In this document: one piece after another, positions 8,311-15,515 of the stretch | How the letters are laid out: each line of letters begins with the position of its first letter | Numbering within the stretch: the first letter of the stretch is position 1 | Source of the DNA: an uncultured Eubacteriales bacterium | Lineage (GTDB): Bacteria; Bacillota; Clostridia; Oscillospirales; Oscillospiraceae | Direction of reading: 5' to 3' | Length of the DNA: 43,240 nucleotides | Assembly: GCA_934597725.1 (NCBI GenBank) | Contig: CAKTSK010000017.1 | Location: 1-43,240 of the forward strand | Translations under genes and position numbers: made by a program | Notes under the pieces: model-generated | What the model saw: only the letters and a program-made list of their open reading frames with translations | Databases searched by the model: none | What the model was told of the DNA's origin: nothing

Positions 8311-9036
8311 ATGCTGCAGCAGCAGATCTGCCCCGGCGTGTGGCATCTGGAAGAGGATTATCGGGTCTACTGCACCCTGGTGCTCGGCGCCACCGCCGCG
8401 CTGCTGTGGGACACCGGGCAGGGCAGGCAGGATCTGGCCGCCGCCGTGGCGGCCCGGACCGCGCTGCCCTGTCTGGTCTGCTGCAGCCACGGCCACAGCG
8501 ACCATGTGGGCGGCGCTTTCCGCTTTCCCCAGGTCTGGCTCCACCCCGCCGACTGGCCCCTGCTGGAAGCCCAGGCCCGGATGACCGGCCGTCCCTGCTC
8601 CGCCCGACCCCTGTCCCCCGGCCAGCGGTTTCCCCTGGGCGGGCGGACGGCGCAGGTGGTCCCGCTGGCCGGACACACGCAAGGGTCCGTGGGGCTGCTG
8701 CTGGAGGGAGAGGGTCTCCTGCTGGCCGGGGATGCCCTCAACCCCACCCTGCTGCTGTTGGGGCCGGAGGCCGCGCCCCTGGCCCAGCTGCGGCAGACCC
8801 TGACCGCTGTGGCAGACCTCCCCTTCTCCCGCTATCTTTCCAGCCACGCTCCCGCGCCGCTGCCCAAGGCCCAGGCTGCGCTCCACCTGAACCACCTGGA
8901 CCATCTGCACACAGAGGCCCCCTCCCACCCCGGCCCCTACGGCCCCCGGGTGGTCCGCAGCACCTATCGGGAGGGGGGCCGCCGGTCGGTGATCCTCTTG
9001 GACCGGGGGCTGCTCCCCCCAAAGAAACAGCCCTGA
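8311..9036 (+). CDS. Metallo-beta-lactamase-fold hydrolase
   Basis: A 241-aa MBL-fold protein with the metal motif SHGHSDHVGG (around residues 69-78), a later His in LAGHTQGS and Asp in LLAGDALNP, the usual two-metal set. The substrate is unknown; glyoxalase II-like or other thioester/phosphodiester hydrolysis is possible. It starts six bases after lpdA, without an obvious ribosome-binding site, and probably depends on read-through translation. It is the last gene of the gcv transcript: its stop codon lies inside the terminator stem. Confidence 0.82.
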   Translation: MLQQQICPGVWHLEEDYRVYCTLVLGATAALLWDTGQGRQDLAAAVAARTALPCLVCCSHGHSDHVGGAFRFPQVWLHPADWPLLEAQARMTGRPCSARPLSPGQRFPLGGRTAQVVPLAGHTQGSVGLLLEGEGLLLAGDALNPTLLLLGPEAAPLAQLRQTLTAVADLPFSRYLSSHAPAPLPKAQAALHLNHLDHLHTEAPSHPGPYGPRVVRSTYREGGRRSVILLDRGLLPPKKQP

Positions 9037-9075
9037 GACAGGAGCCTTTCGGTTCCGTCTCAGGGCTGTTTTGTC
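9025..9075. terminator. Bidirectional terminator after the gcv operon
   Basis: A 15-bp perfect stem (9025-9039 with 9057-9071), extended inward by GGAGCC/GGTTCC with one G-U pair, is followed by TTTTGTCTT on the plus strand and preceded by an A-rich run that serves the minus strand. It separates the convergent gcv operon and the DUF4358 gene. Confidence 0.9.
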
Positions 9076-9579
9076 TTATCCGGCGGTGGGCATTGCTTTC
9101 TCAAAGGCTTCCTTCACGGCCTGCCCCTGGTCGGCGATGATCAGCACCGCATAGGGGCCGCTGGTAAAGACCTGGGCCTGGTCCACCCGGGTGGCCTGAT
9201 CGGGGGCATACTGGCGGAACAGGGTCCGCCGCTGCTCCACATGGGCCCGGAGGCTCCGGGCGGCTTCCTCCACGTCCGCCGCGTTTTTCACGGCGATCAC
9301 CGCCACCTCATCGGCCTTGCCGGAGGAGGAGTAGGAGAGCAGGAAGTTCTCCACCTTCTCATAGGGCAGCTCCGACAGGTAGGCAAACAGGGACGCGCTG
9401 TCCGAAGCGTCTCCGGTCACGGAGAGCATTTCGGTCAGGGAGGGGTCGGCCTCCAGCATGGTCTTTTGAAGCTGGCTCATACTGACTGCGCTGGGCTGGG
9501 TCTGGCCCGGACCGCCGCAGGCGCACAGGGACAGGACCAGAACCATGGTCAGGGCGACAAGCCCGCTGCGCTTCTTCAT
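9076..9579 (-). CDS. DUF4358-type lipoprotein
   Basis: A 167-aa exported lipoprotein. The N-terminus has KKR, a hydrophobic stretch and the lipobox LCAC, which predicts lipidation at Cys20. The mature part (SMSQLQKTMLEADPSL, DEVAVIAVKNAADVEEAARSL, GPYAVLIIADQ) matches the small clostridial DUF4358 family by recognition; its function is unknown. Its start overlaps the stop of the upstream transglutaminase-like gene by four bases, so the two are one operon and may act together at the cell surface. Confidence 0.75.
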   Translation of the reverse strand: MKKRSGLVALTMVLVLSLCACGGPGQTQPSAVSMSQLQKTMLEADPSLTEMLSVTGDASDSASLFAYLSELPYEKVENFLLSYSSSGKADEVAVIAVKNAADVEEAARSLRAHVEQRRTLFRQYAPDQATRVDQAQVFTSGPYAVLIIADQGQAVKEAFEKAMPTAG

Positions 9580-10676
9580 CCCCAGGCACCTCCCATGTCC
9601 TCGCCGTCGTCCACGCCAATGGCAACGTCGCCAAAGGCATCCTGGACCGCTTGGTCGATCTTCTCCTGGGTCTCCGGCGGGATCTCCACGGTCTTGTCGG
9701 TCTCCTCGTCGTCGAGATACCCCTCCAGGAACACGCCCAGAACGAACGTGCCGCCGGGGGCCGGGAACCAGGTCCGCTGGATGCTCAGATATTGCAGGTC
9801 GGGGGACTCCGCCACGGCGGCCTCGATGCCGTAGAACATGTTCTCCACCTCCTGCGCGCCGGCCTCGTCGATGCTGGGGAAGGCCAGGAAGAGGCTGGCG
9901 GCCTGTTCGTCCACGGCCTTGCGGACCAGCGCGGGGACCTGGAAGCGGTCTTCCACGGCGCTCCGGTTCTGGTAGCCGTAGTTGTAGTCCAGCGAGGTCG
10001 CCGCCGGGAAGAAGGTCCGGTCCCAGTCGTGGGACATGGCGGCGATGTCGTCGTTCATGTTGAAGCTGGCATAGTTGCCCCCGTGCTGATCGAAATAGAT
10101 GTCCACATGATACCAGGCGTTGTCCAGCTGTACCAGGTTCCAGGAGTGGAACTCGTCGGTGCTGTGGACCACCATGCAGGGGATCTCCATCATCTGCATC
10201 AGCAGGCGGAAGGTGGTGGCATAGCCCACGCAGACGGCGTTGTGATACTTGAGGACTCCATAGGGGTTGTCGCAGTCGGCGGTGGTCTGGGGGATGACCT
10301 GGAGGATGCCGGTGTCATAGCTCAGCTCTGAGGTCATCCAGTCGTAGACGGCCTTCTCCTTGTCATAGGGGGTCATGTCCTCGGTGATGATCTCGTCCAG
10401 CACCGCCTTGGCCATGTCCAGGGTCTCCTTCTGCTTCTCATCCAGCCCATTGGTGTTGCCGGAGAGATAGGCATCAGAGATGGGCAGGGTGGAGCGGATC
10501 GTATACTGAGACATGATGGACACATCGTCCTCTCTGGTCTCCTCCTCCTTGGCCGCCTCAGCACGCAGCTCATAAACCCCTTTCGCTGCAAAAACACTGG
10601 CGCCGGCGCTGAGCAGAACCGCCACAGCCAGAACACAGGCCAACCCGATCCAAAGGGATTTTTTTGTCTCTGTCAT
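9576..10676 (-). CDS. Membrane-anchored transglutaminase-like protein
   Basis: A 366-aa protein with one N-terminal membrane segment (about residues 8-31; an uncleaved anchor or signal peptide) and an extracellular transglutaminase-like domain. A Cys-His-Asp triad is visible: Cys149 in AVCVGYATTFRLLM, His177 in DEFHSWN and Asp192 in YHVDIYFD. Such domains in clostridia are usually proteases or wall/peptide-modifying enzymes; the substrate is unknown. It is first in a two-gene operon and has a strong promoter at 10725-10753. Confidence 0.85.
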   Translation of the reverse strand: MTETKKSLWIGLACVLAVAVLLSAGASVFAAKGVYELRAEAAKEEETREDDVSIMSQYTIRSTLPISDAYLSGNTNGLDEKQKETLDMAKAVLDEIITEDMTPYDKEKAVYDWMTSELSYDTGILQVIPQTTADCDNPYGVLKYHNAVCVGYATTFRLLMQMMEIPCMVVHSTDEFHSWNLVQLDNAWYHVDIYFDQHGGNYASFNMNDDIAAMSHDWDRTFFPAATSLDYNYGYQNRSAVEDRFQVPALVRKAVDEQAASLFLAFPSIDEAGAQEVENMFYGIEAAVAESPDLQYLSIQRTWFPAPGGTFVLGVFLEGYLDDEETDKTVEIPPETQEKIDQAVQDAFGDVAIGVDDGEDMGGAWG

Positions 10677-10724
10677 GATAAAACCTCACTTCCTATCGCA
10701 TTTATTTGCTTTGAAGTAAGGCAA

Positions 10725-10753
10725 ACTATACAGAACACATCCCCGCCTGTCAA
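10725..10753 (-). promoter_or_regulatory. Promoter of the transglutaminase/DUF4358 operon
   Basis: On the minus strand, TTGACA (10748-10753), a 17-bp spacer and TATAGT (10725-10730). It lies about 50 bases upstream of the ATG at 10676. Confidence 0.8.
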
Positions 10754-10847
10754 CCGATTTAATAAAAATATAATAAATATCAGGGTCTTTTAAGAAACCT
10801 GTCACCATTTTGTTTCTCTCTTGTAAATCCCAGTCACCACTCTCCTC

Positions 10848-10882
10848 TTCACTATTCACTCTTCACTTTTCACTTTTTACTC
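10848..10882. repeat. Heptamer tandem repeat, five copies
   Basis: Five head-to-tail 7-base units read TTCACTA, TTCACTC, TTCACTT, TTCACTT and TTTACTC on the plus strand. It lies in noncoding DNA between the operon promoter at 10753 and the terminator at 10923. A short tract like this is prone to slippage and could vary in copy number between strains. Confidence 0.75.
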
Positions 10883-10922
10883 CTCCTCTCTCCCTTCAGC
10901 CCAAAAGAACACCACCAAGAAA

Positions 10923-10960
10923 CAAAAAAACAGCGGACGTTCCGCTCGGGACGTCCGCTG
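10923..10960 (-). terminator. Terminator of the candidate noncoding RNA
   Basis: CAGCGGACGT (10931-10940) pairs with ACGTCCGCTG (10951-10960), extended inward by CC/GG. On the minus strand it is followed by a run of seven T (10924-10930). It is a strong intrinsic terminator for a transcript coming from the right. A shorter T-run (TTGTTTTTC) on the plus side could allow weak activity the other way. Confidence 0.85.
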
Positions 10961-11511
10961 CTGGTTGTTTTTCAAGTCACTACGCCAGTCGATCGCACAG
11001 GGTGTGGTGAGCGTCAATTCCTGACACTTGGGACCAACAGGGGTCTGGGGAAACGCAACGGCGTATGCCACACCCAAGTCATCACAGGAAGCCCATACCG
11101 GGAGCAGATGCGTAGTTGTAATCAACTCATCTGTCACTCTGTTCTTTCAAACATGCGCTTGTTCTCAAAAGACAAACTATTGAATTGTAAGCTATTCAAT
11201 TGTCTGCACAATGCAATATATTAGGAAGAATGACCGCGAATGCGAATGTGCTTTGGGGACATCAACTCAGAGGTCTTTCTGGGCCGCCACCAAAACAGCC
11301 TTTGCTGAACACAAGGAACAGATAGCCGAGTCATTCAAGAGATCGTTCTGTTGCCGCTTGCCTCAATGCAGTGGCGCCCATACACTCTGAAAGAATTCTG
11401 TATCGCCCATGGGACTCACCGATCCTTTCTGAACTGTATTGGGAGGAATTCCCTTTTCCATCGAGAGTTTGGATCTGCTTTCCCTCTTGGAAAAGCTCCT
11501 TCCTTCTCTCT
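10924..11511 (-). ncRNA. Candidate large structured noncoding RNA (~590 nt)
   Basis: A minus-strand transcription unit with a consensus promoter (11518-11546) and a strong terminator (10923-10960), but no credible ORF between them. Self-pairing is visible. Near the 3' end, ACTACGC (around 11115) can pair with GCGTAGT (around 10980); inside that, TTCCTG and CTTGGG can pair with CCCAAG and CAGGAA, with GGTGTGG/CCACACC as an alternative. Near the 5' end, GCTTTTCC-loop-GGGAAAGC forms a hairpin (11477-11496) inside GAGAG/CTCTC. The 5' GCCAG can also pair with CTGGC near the 3' end. No RNase P, tmRNA or SRP signature was recognised. Large bacterial RNA classes (OLE, ROOL), or a 6S-like RNA for the 3' part with a separate promoter, are possible but unproven. 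Confidence 0.5.
11178..11202. repeat. Inverted repeat within the RNA unit
   Basis: TTGAAT and ATTCAA flank an 8-base centre. On the minus strand TTGTGC-16-TACAAT overlaps it and could be an internal promoter giving a shorter RNA of about 250 nt. It could equally be a stem in the long RNA. Confidence 0.3.
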
Positions 11512-11517
11512 GGCTAA

Positions 11518-11546
11518 ATAGTACAACAAAACGCCCGGTTTGTCAA
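11518..11546 (-). promoter_or_regulatory. Promoter of the candidate noncoding RNA
   Basis: On the minus strand, TTGACA (11541-11546), a 17-bp spacer and TACTAT (11518-11523). It sits just downstream of the tetR stop (11588) and points away from tetR toward the ORF-free stretch. No terminator is seen between tetR and this promoter, so fab-operon read-through may also enter the unit. Confidence 0.8.
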
Positions 11547-11587
11547 GAGAAATTTTGCAGTTTCCCAACATTTTTATCTCACCCCGG

Positions 11588-12169
11588 TCACGGCAGGGCC
11601 AGCTCCCGGGCGATGCTGTCGTGGACGATCTGCATACTCTGCTCGTTGTAGGGCAGCTCCCCGTTGTCAAACTGGATCGACGCCCCGAAGATCAGCGCCC
11701 GGATCACATAGACCTTGCGCCGGCGCACCTCCTCGTCCAGGTGGTGCTCCTGGCAATAGCGGTCGATCAGCTGCTGGGTGGGGCTGCTCATCTGGCCCCG
11801 GATCTTGTGGTAGACGTTGTCGAAGCCCTCGTCCTTCAGGGTCAGGATGGCCCGCAGATGGGGGTTCTCCGCCAGAAAGCGCACATACTCCGTGCTGATC
11901 TCCACGATCTGCCGCCGGGTGTCTCCGGCCCAGGCTTCCAGGATCTTGGCCTGACGGGTGTGCCACTGGCCGTTGACATGCTCGATGATGGCGGCGATGA
12001 ACTCGTTCCGGTCTCCGAAATGCTTGTACGGCGCCCCGCAGGAGACCCCGCAGCGCTGGGCGATCCGGCGCATGGAGAGTCCTGCCACGCCGTGGCGGTT
12101 GATCTCCTCAATGCCCGCCTGGATGAGCGCCTGACGGGTGTGGCGTCCTTTGGCTTTCGCTTCGTCCAT
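11588..12169 (-). CDS. TetR-family transcriptional regulator
   Basis: A 193-aa TetR regulator. The N-terminal helix-turn-helix covers roughly residues 8-55 (TRQALIQAGIEEINRHG, LSMRRIAQRCGVSCGAPYKHFGDRNEF); the C-terminal ligand domain is divergent. The ATG at 12169 is preferred because GAGGAGGGG precedes it by a few bases; the in-frame ATG 39 bases earlier has no ribosome-binding site. It is the last gene of the fatty-acid operon, after the acyl-CoA synthetase. By analogy with other TetR proteins of fatty-acid metabolism it may sense an acyl-CoA and control this operon, but that is inference. Confidence 0.85.
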   Translation of the reverse strand: MDEAKAKGRHTRQALIQAGIEEINRHGVAGLSMRRIAQRCGVSCGAPYKHFGDRNEFIAAIIEHVNGQWHTRQAKILEAWAGDTRRQIVEISTEYVRFLAENPHLRAILTLKDEGFDNVYHKIRGQMSSPTQQLIDRYCQEHHLDEEVRRRKVYVIRALIFGASIQFDNGELPYNEQSMQIVHDSIARELALP

Positions 12170-12211
12170 GGTCCCCTCCTCTTCCCCGCGCGCTGGACGT
12201 TCCGCCATGGC

Positions 12212-13840
12212 TCAGGTCCGCTGCTCGATCTTTCGGATCTTGCCGCTGATGGTCTTGGGCATGGCCGAGACGAATTCCACCACGCGGATCCACTTATAGG
12301 TGGCCATTCTGCTGTTGCAGAACTCCCGCAGCTCCCGCTCCAGGGCCCGGTCGGCAACATAGCCCGGGGCGGGGACCACCACGGCCTTGATGGCCTGGCC
12401 CCGCAGGGGGTCCGGGATGCCCACCACGCTGCACTCCAGCACCGCCGGGTGTTCCATGAGGACGTTCTCCACCTCATAGGGGCCCACCCGGAAGCCGCCG
12501 GTCTTGATGATGTCATCAAAGCGGCCGTGGAACCAGAAATACCCCTTCTCGTCCTGCCAGGCCGCGTCGCCGGTGTGATACACGCCGCCGGCCCAGACCT
12601 GCTCATACCGTTCCGGGTCGCCCAGATACTGGCTGAACAGGCCCACGGTCCGGCCGTCCTCCTGGGGCAGGACCACCACCTCGCCGATCTCGCCCACCGG
12701 CGTGGGGGTCCCGTCGGGGTTCTGCAGCCGCACCCGGTACAGGGGGGAGGGCACGCCCATGGAGCCAGGCTCCTCTTCCCAGCCGGCGAAATGGGCCAGC
12801 AGCAGGGTGGTCTCCGTCTGGCCATAGCCCTCCCGCAGGGGCAGGCCGGTGGCCTTGGTGAACTGCCGGAAGACCTCGGGGCTGAGCTGCTCCCCGGCGG
12901 TGGTGGCGTAGCGGAGGGTGGGCATGGGGGGCAGCTCCTTCTTCACCAGATACCGGTACACCGTCGGCGGGGCGCAGAAGGAGGTCACCCCGCAGCGGTT
13001 GATGATGCCCACCAGCCGCTTGGGGTCGAAGTTGTCAAAGTCAAAGACCATCACGGCGCTGCCCACCAGCCACTGGCCGTAGATCTTGCCCCAGGAAGCC
13101 TTGCCCCAGCCGGTCTCAGCCACGGTGAAGTGCAGGCCGCCGTCCTGGGCCTGCTGCCACTCCTTGGCCGTGAGGATGTGGGCCAGAGGGTAGGTGAAGT
13201 CGTGGATGACTCCCTTGGGCTGGCCCGTGGTGCCGGAGGTGAAGTAGAGGATCATGGGGTCCGTGGCCAGGGTGGGCTGGCGGTCCAGGGTGTCCTCCGC
13301 CTGTTCCATGGCCTCGGTCAGATTGGCAAAGCCCGGCGCCGTCTCCCGGACGGTCCACAGGCTGCAATCAGCCCCTGCCTGGGCCACGGCGGCGGCCACC
13401 CGCTGGGGCACGTCGCCCTGGGGGGTGCAGACGATGGCCCGCACCGGGGCGCTGGAGAGCCGGTAGGCCAGGTCCTCCTGGGTGAGCATGTGGGTCACGG
13501 GAATGAGAATGGCCCCGAGCTTATGCAGGGCCACCGTCACGAACCAGTATTCATAGTGGCGCTTGAGCGACACCATCACATAGTCTCCCCGGCCGACCCC
13601 TGCCCGGCGGAGCACCTGGGCCGCCTGATTGCTCCGGCGCTCCAGGTCGCGAAAGGTAAAACGCGCCTGGCGGCCCTCCCCGTCGCACCAGACCAACGCC
13701 TGCTGCTGGGGGGCTTGGGCCGCCATCACGTCCACCACATCATAACCAAAGTTAAAGTTCTCCGGGTAGTCCAGCTGAAACCGGGTCAGCCGACCCTGTT
13801 CGTCAAAGGTCTCCCGGCAGAAGGATTCATAAAGATGCAT
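12212..13840 (-). CDS. AMP-forming acyl-CoA synthetase (medium-chain type)
   Basis: A 542-aa ANL-superfamily ligase that adenylates a carboxylic acid and transfers it to CoA. Motifs in order: P-loop YFTSGTTGQPKGVIH, GYGQTETTLL, HTGDAAWQDEKGYFWFHGR, DDIIKTGGFRVGPYEVE, and the C-terminal catalytic Lys in PKTISGKIRKIEQ. The overall pattern resembles medium-chain acyl-CoA synthetases more than long-chain FadD. The ATG at 13840 follows GGGAGGGAG. It ends the biosynthetic part of the fab operon, 11 bases after accA, and may activate exogenous fatty acids or branched/short-chain acids. Confidence 0.88.
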   Translation of the reverse strand: MHLYESFCRETFDEQGRLTRFQLDYPENFNFGYDVVDVMAAQAPQQQALVWCDGEGRQARFTFRDLERRSNQAAQVLRRAGVGRGDYVMVSLKRHYEYWFVTVALHKLGAILIPVTHMLTQEDLAYRLSSAPVRAIVCTPQGDVPQRVAAAVAQAGADCSLWTVRETAPGFANLTEAMEQAEDTLDRQPTLATDPMILYFTSGTTGQPKGVIHDFTYPLAHILTAKEWQQAQDGGLHFTVAETGWGKASWGKIYGQWLVGSAVMVFDFDNFDPKRLVGIINRCGVTSFCAPPTVYRYLVKKELPPMPTLRYATTAGEQLSPEVFRQFTKATGLPLREGYGQTETTLLLAHFAGWEEEPGSMGVPSPLYRVRLQNPDGTPTPVGEIGEVVVLPQEDGRTVGLFSQYLGDPERYEQVWAGGVYHTGDAAWQDEKGYFWFHGRFDDIIKTGGFRVGPYEVENVLMEHPAVLECSVVGIPDPLRGQAIKAVVVPAPGYVADRALERELREFCNSRMATYKWIRVVEFVSAMPKTISGKIRKIEQRT

Positions 13841-13851
13841 GGCTCCCTCCC

Positions 13852-14646
13852 TCATTCTGCCATGGGGGCTGCGGGCCGGCCAATGGCCCGGAAGCGCTGG
13901 TAGCGCCGCTGCAGCAGGTCTTTCTCGTTCAGGAGCACATGAAGCTCCTTTTCCAGCCGGTCGGCCAGCAGGGTGTAAAACCCGCTCTGCCCCAGCTCTT
14001 TCTCCGGCACGATGCTCTCGATGATCCCCAGGCGCAGGGCGTCCCGGGCCGTGAGCTTCAGCCGCTGGGCGGCCTCGTCGGCCTTGCTGGCGTCCTTCCA
14101 CAGGATGCTGGCGCAGCCCTCGGGGGAGATGACGGAATACACAGCGTTTTCCAGCATCCACACCCGGTCGGCCACCGACAGGGCCAGCGCGCCGCCGCTG
14201 CCGCCCTCGCCGATGAGCACCGTGATCACCGGGGTGTTCAGGGTCATCATCTCCATGAGGTTTTCCGCGATGGCCTGGGCCTGGCCCCGCTCCTCGGCGC
14301 CGATGCCGCAATAGGCCCCGGAGGTATCCACAAAGCACAGCACCGGCCGGTGGAACTTCTCCGCCTGCTTCATCAGGCGCAGGGCCTTGCGGTAGCCCTC
14401 GGGATGGGGCGCGCCGAAGTTGCGGGCCAGCCGCTCCTTGGCGCTGTGGCCCTTTTCCACGGCGATCATGGTCACCGGGATGCCCCGGAAGTGGCCCACG
14501 CCTCCCACGATGGCCCCGTCGTCGGCATAGCGCCGGTCGCCGTGCAGCTCCATAAAGTCCGCGCACAGGTTCTGGATGTACTCCATGCCCGTGGGCCGCC
14601 GGTTGGACCGGGCCAGCTTCACAATGTCATATGCCTGGGTACTCAT
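13852..14646 (-). CDS. accA: Acetyl-CoA carboxylase carboxyltransferase, alpha subunit
   Basis: Pairs with AccD to carboxylate acetyl-CoA to malonyl-CoA. It has 264 aa, shorter than E. coli AccA (319 aa) because the N-terminal extension is missing, as is common in clostridia. Recognisable segments are RPTGMEYIQNLC, ELHGDRRYADD, GAPHPEGYRKALRLM and IGEGGSGGALAL. The start overlaps the accD stop by four bases (ATGA), so coupled synthesis of the two subunits is likely. Confidence 0.95.
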   Translation of the reverse strand: MSTQAYDIVKLARSNRRPTGMEYIQNLCADFMELHGDRRYADDGAIVGGVGHFRGIPVTMIAVEKGHSAKERLARNFGAPHPEGYRKALRLMKQAEKFHRPVLCFVDTSGAYCGIGAEERGQAQAIAENLMEMMTLNTPVITVLIGEGGSGGALALSVADRVWMLENAVYSVISPEGCASILWKDASKADEAAQRLKLTARDALRLGIIESIVPEKELGQSGFYTLLADRLEKELHVLLNEKDLLQRRYQRFRAIGRPAAPMAE

Positions 14647-15515
14647 GGATGCTCCTCCCTCTGGTGCAGCCCCAGCAGGAAGGCCAGCGTCGCCTGCTGA
14701 TCCTGCCGGGGGACGATGGCGTCCACAAAGCCGTGCTTTTGCAGAAACTCTGCCGTCTGGAAGCCCTTGGGCAGGGCCTTCCGGGTGGTCTGCTCCACCA
14801 CCCGCGCCCCGGCAAAGCCCACGGTGGCCCCGGGCTCGGCCAGGATGACGTCTCCCTCCATGGCAAAGCTGGCGGTCACGCCGCCGGTGGTGGGGTCGGT
14901 GAGGACCACGCAGTAAAACAGGCCCGCGTCGCTGTGGCGCTTGACCGCGCCGCTGGTCTTGGCCATCTGCATCAGGGACAGCAGCCCCTCCTGCATTCTG
15001 GCCCCGCCGGAGACGGTGTAGCCCACCACGGGCAGGCTGTATTTGGTGGCGTATTCAAACAGGCTGGCGATCTTCTCCCCCACCACGGTCCCCATGCTGC
15101 CCATCATGAAATAGGGGTCCATGATGAACAGGCAGCAGGACTGGCCGAGGATCTTGGCCGTGCCGCACAGCACGCCCTCTTTTTCGCTGCTGGCGTCCCG
15201 GACCGAGGCCAGCTTTTCCCGGTAGCCGGGAAACTCCAGGGGGTCTCCCCCGGTCATGCCGGCAAACAGCTCCTGAAAGGAGTCCCGGTCCACCAGCTGC
15301 CGCAGCCGCTGGCGGCCGCCCATGCGGAAGTGATGGCCGCAGGGGCAGGTGTTCCAGTTGGCCCACAGGCGGCTGACGGGGATGGACTTGTGACAGTTGG
15401 GACAGGTCTTCTCCGGTTCGCTGGCGTCCTCCTGGATCAGCGCCGCCGTGCGGCCACCTGCCTCCAGTTCATTTTTGGGTTTGTGACGAAACTGTAAAAA
15501 GGGCAACGGTGTCAC
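14643..15515 (-). CDS. accD: Acetyl-CoA carboxylase carboxyltransferase, beta subunit
   Basis: A 290-aa AccD with the N-terminal four-cysteine zinc ribbon (CPNC ... CPCG, about residues 37-60) and the crotonase-like core (MDPYFMMGSMGTVVGEKI, SGGARMQEG). The start codon is GTG at 15515, overlapping the accC TGA by four bases (GTGA). The non-ATG start with overlap fits translational coupling to accC. Confidence 0.95.
   Translation of the reverse strand: MTPLPFLQFRHKPKNELEAGGRTAALIQEDASEPEKTCPNCHKSIPVSRLWANWNTCPCGHHFRMGGRQRLRQLVDRDSFQELFAGMTGGDPLEFPGYREKLASVRDASSEKEGVLCGTAKILGQSCCLFIMDPYFMMGSMGTVVGEKIASLFEYATKYSLPVVGYTVSGGARMQEGLLSLMQMAKTSGAVKRHSDAGLFYCVVLTDPTTGGVTASFAMEGDVILAEPGATVGFAGARVVEQTTRKALPKGFQTAEFLQKHGFVDAIVPRQDQQATLAFLLGLHQREEHP

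Noticed and set aside
10877..11137. 86-aa minus-strand ORF inside the noncoding unit
   Set aside because: It runs through the terminator hairpin and its poly-T, has no ribosome-binding site and ends in low-complexity sequence.
10924..11511. RNase P RNA, tmRNA or SRP RNA
   Set aside because: The hallmark segments of these RNAs were looked for and not found.
11540..13903. 787-aa plus-strand ORF opposite tetR and the acyl-CoA synthetase
   Set aside because: Shadow of GC-rich coding DNA; composition not protein-like.
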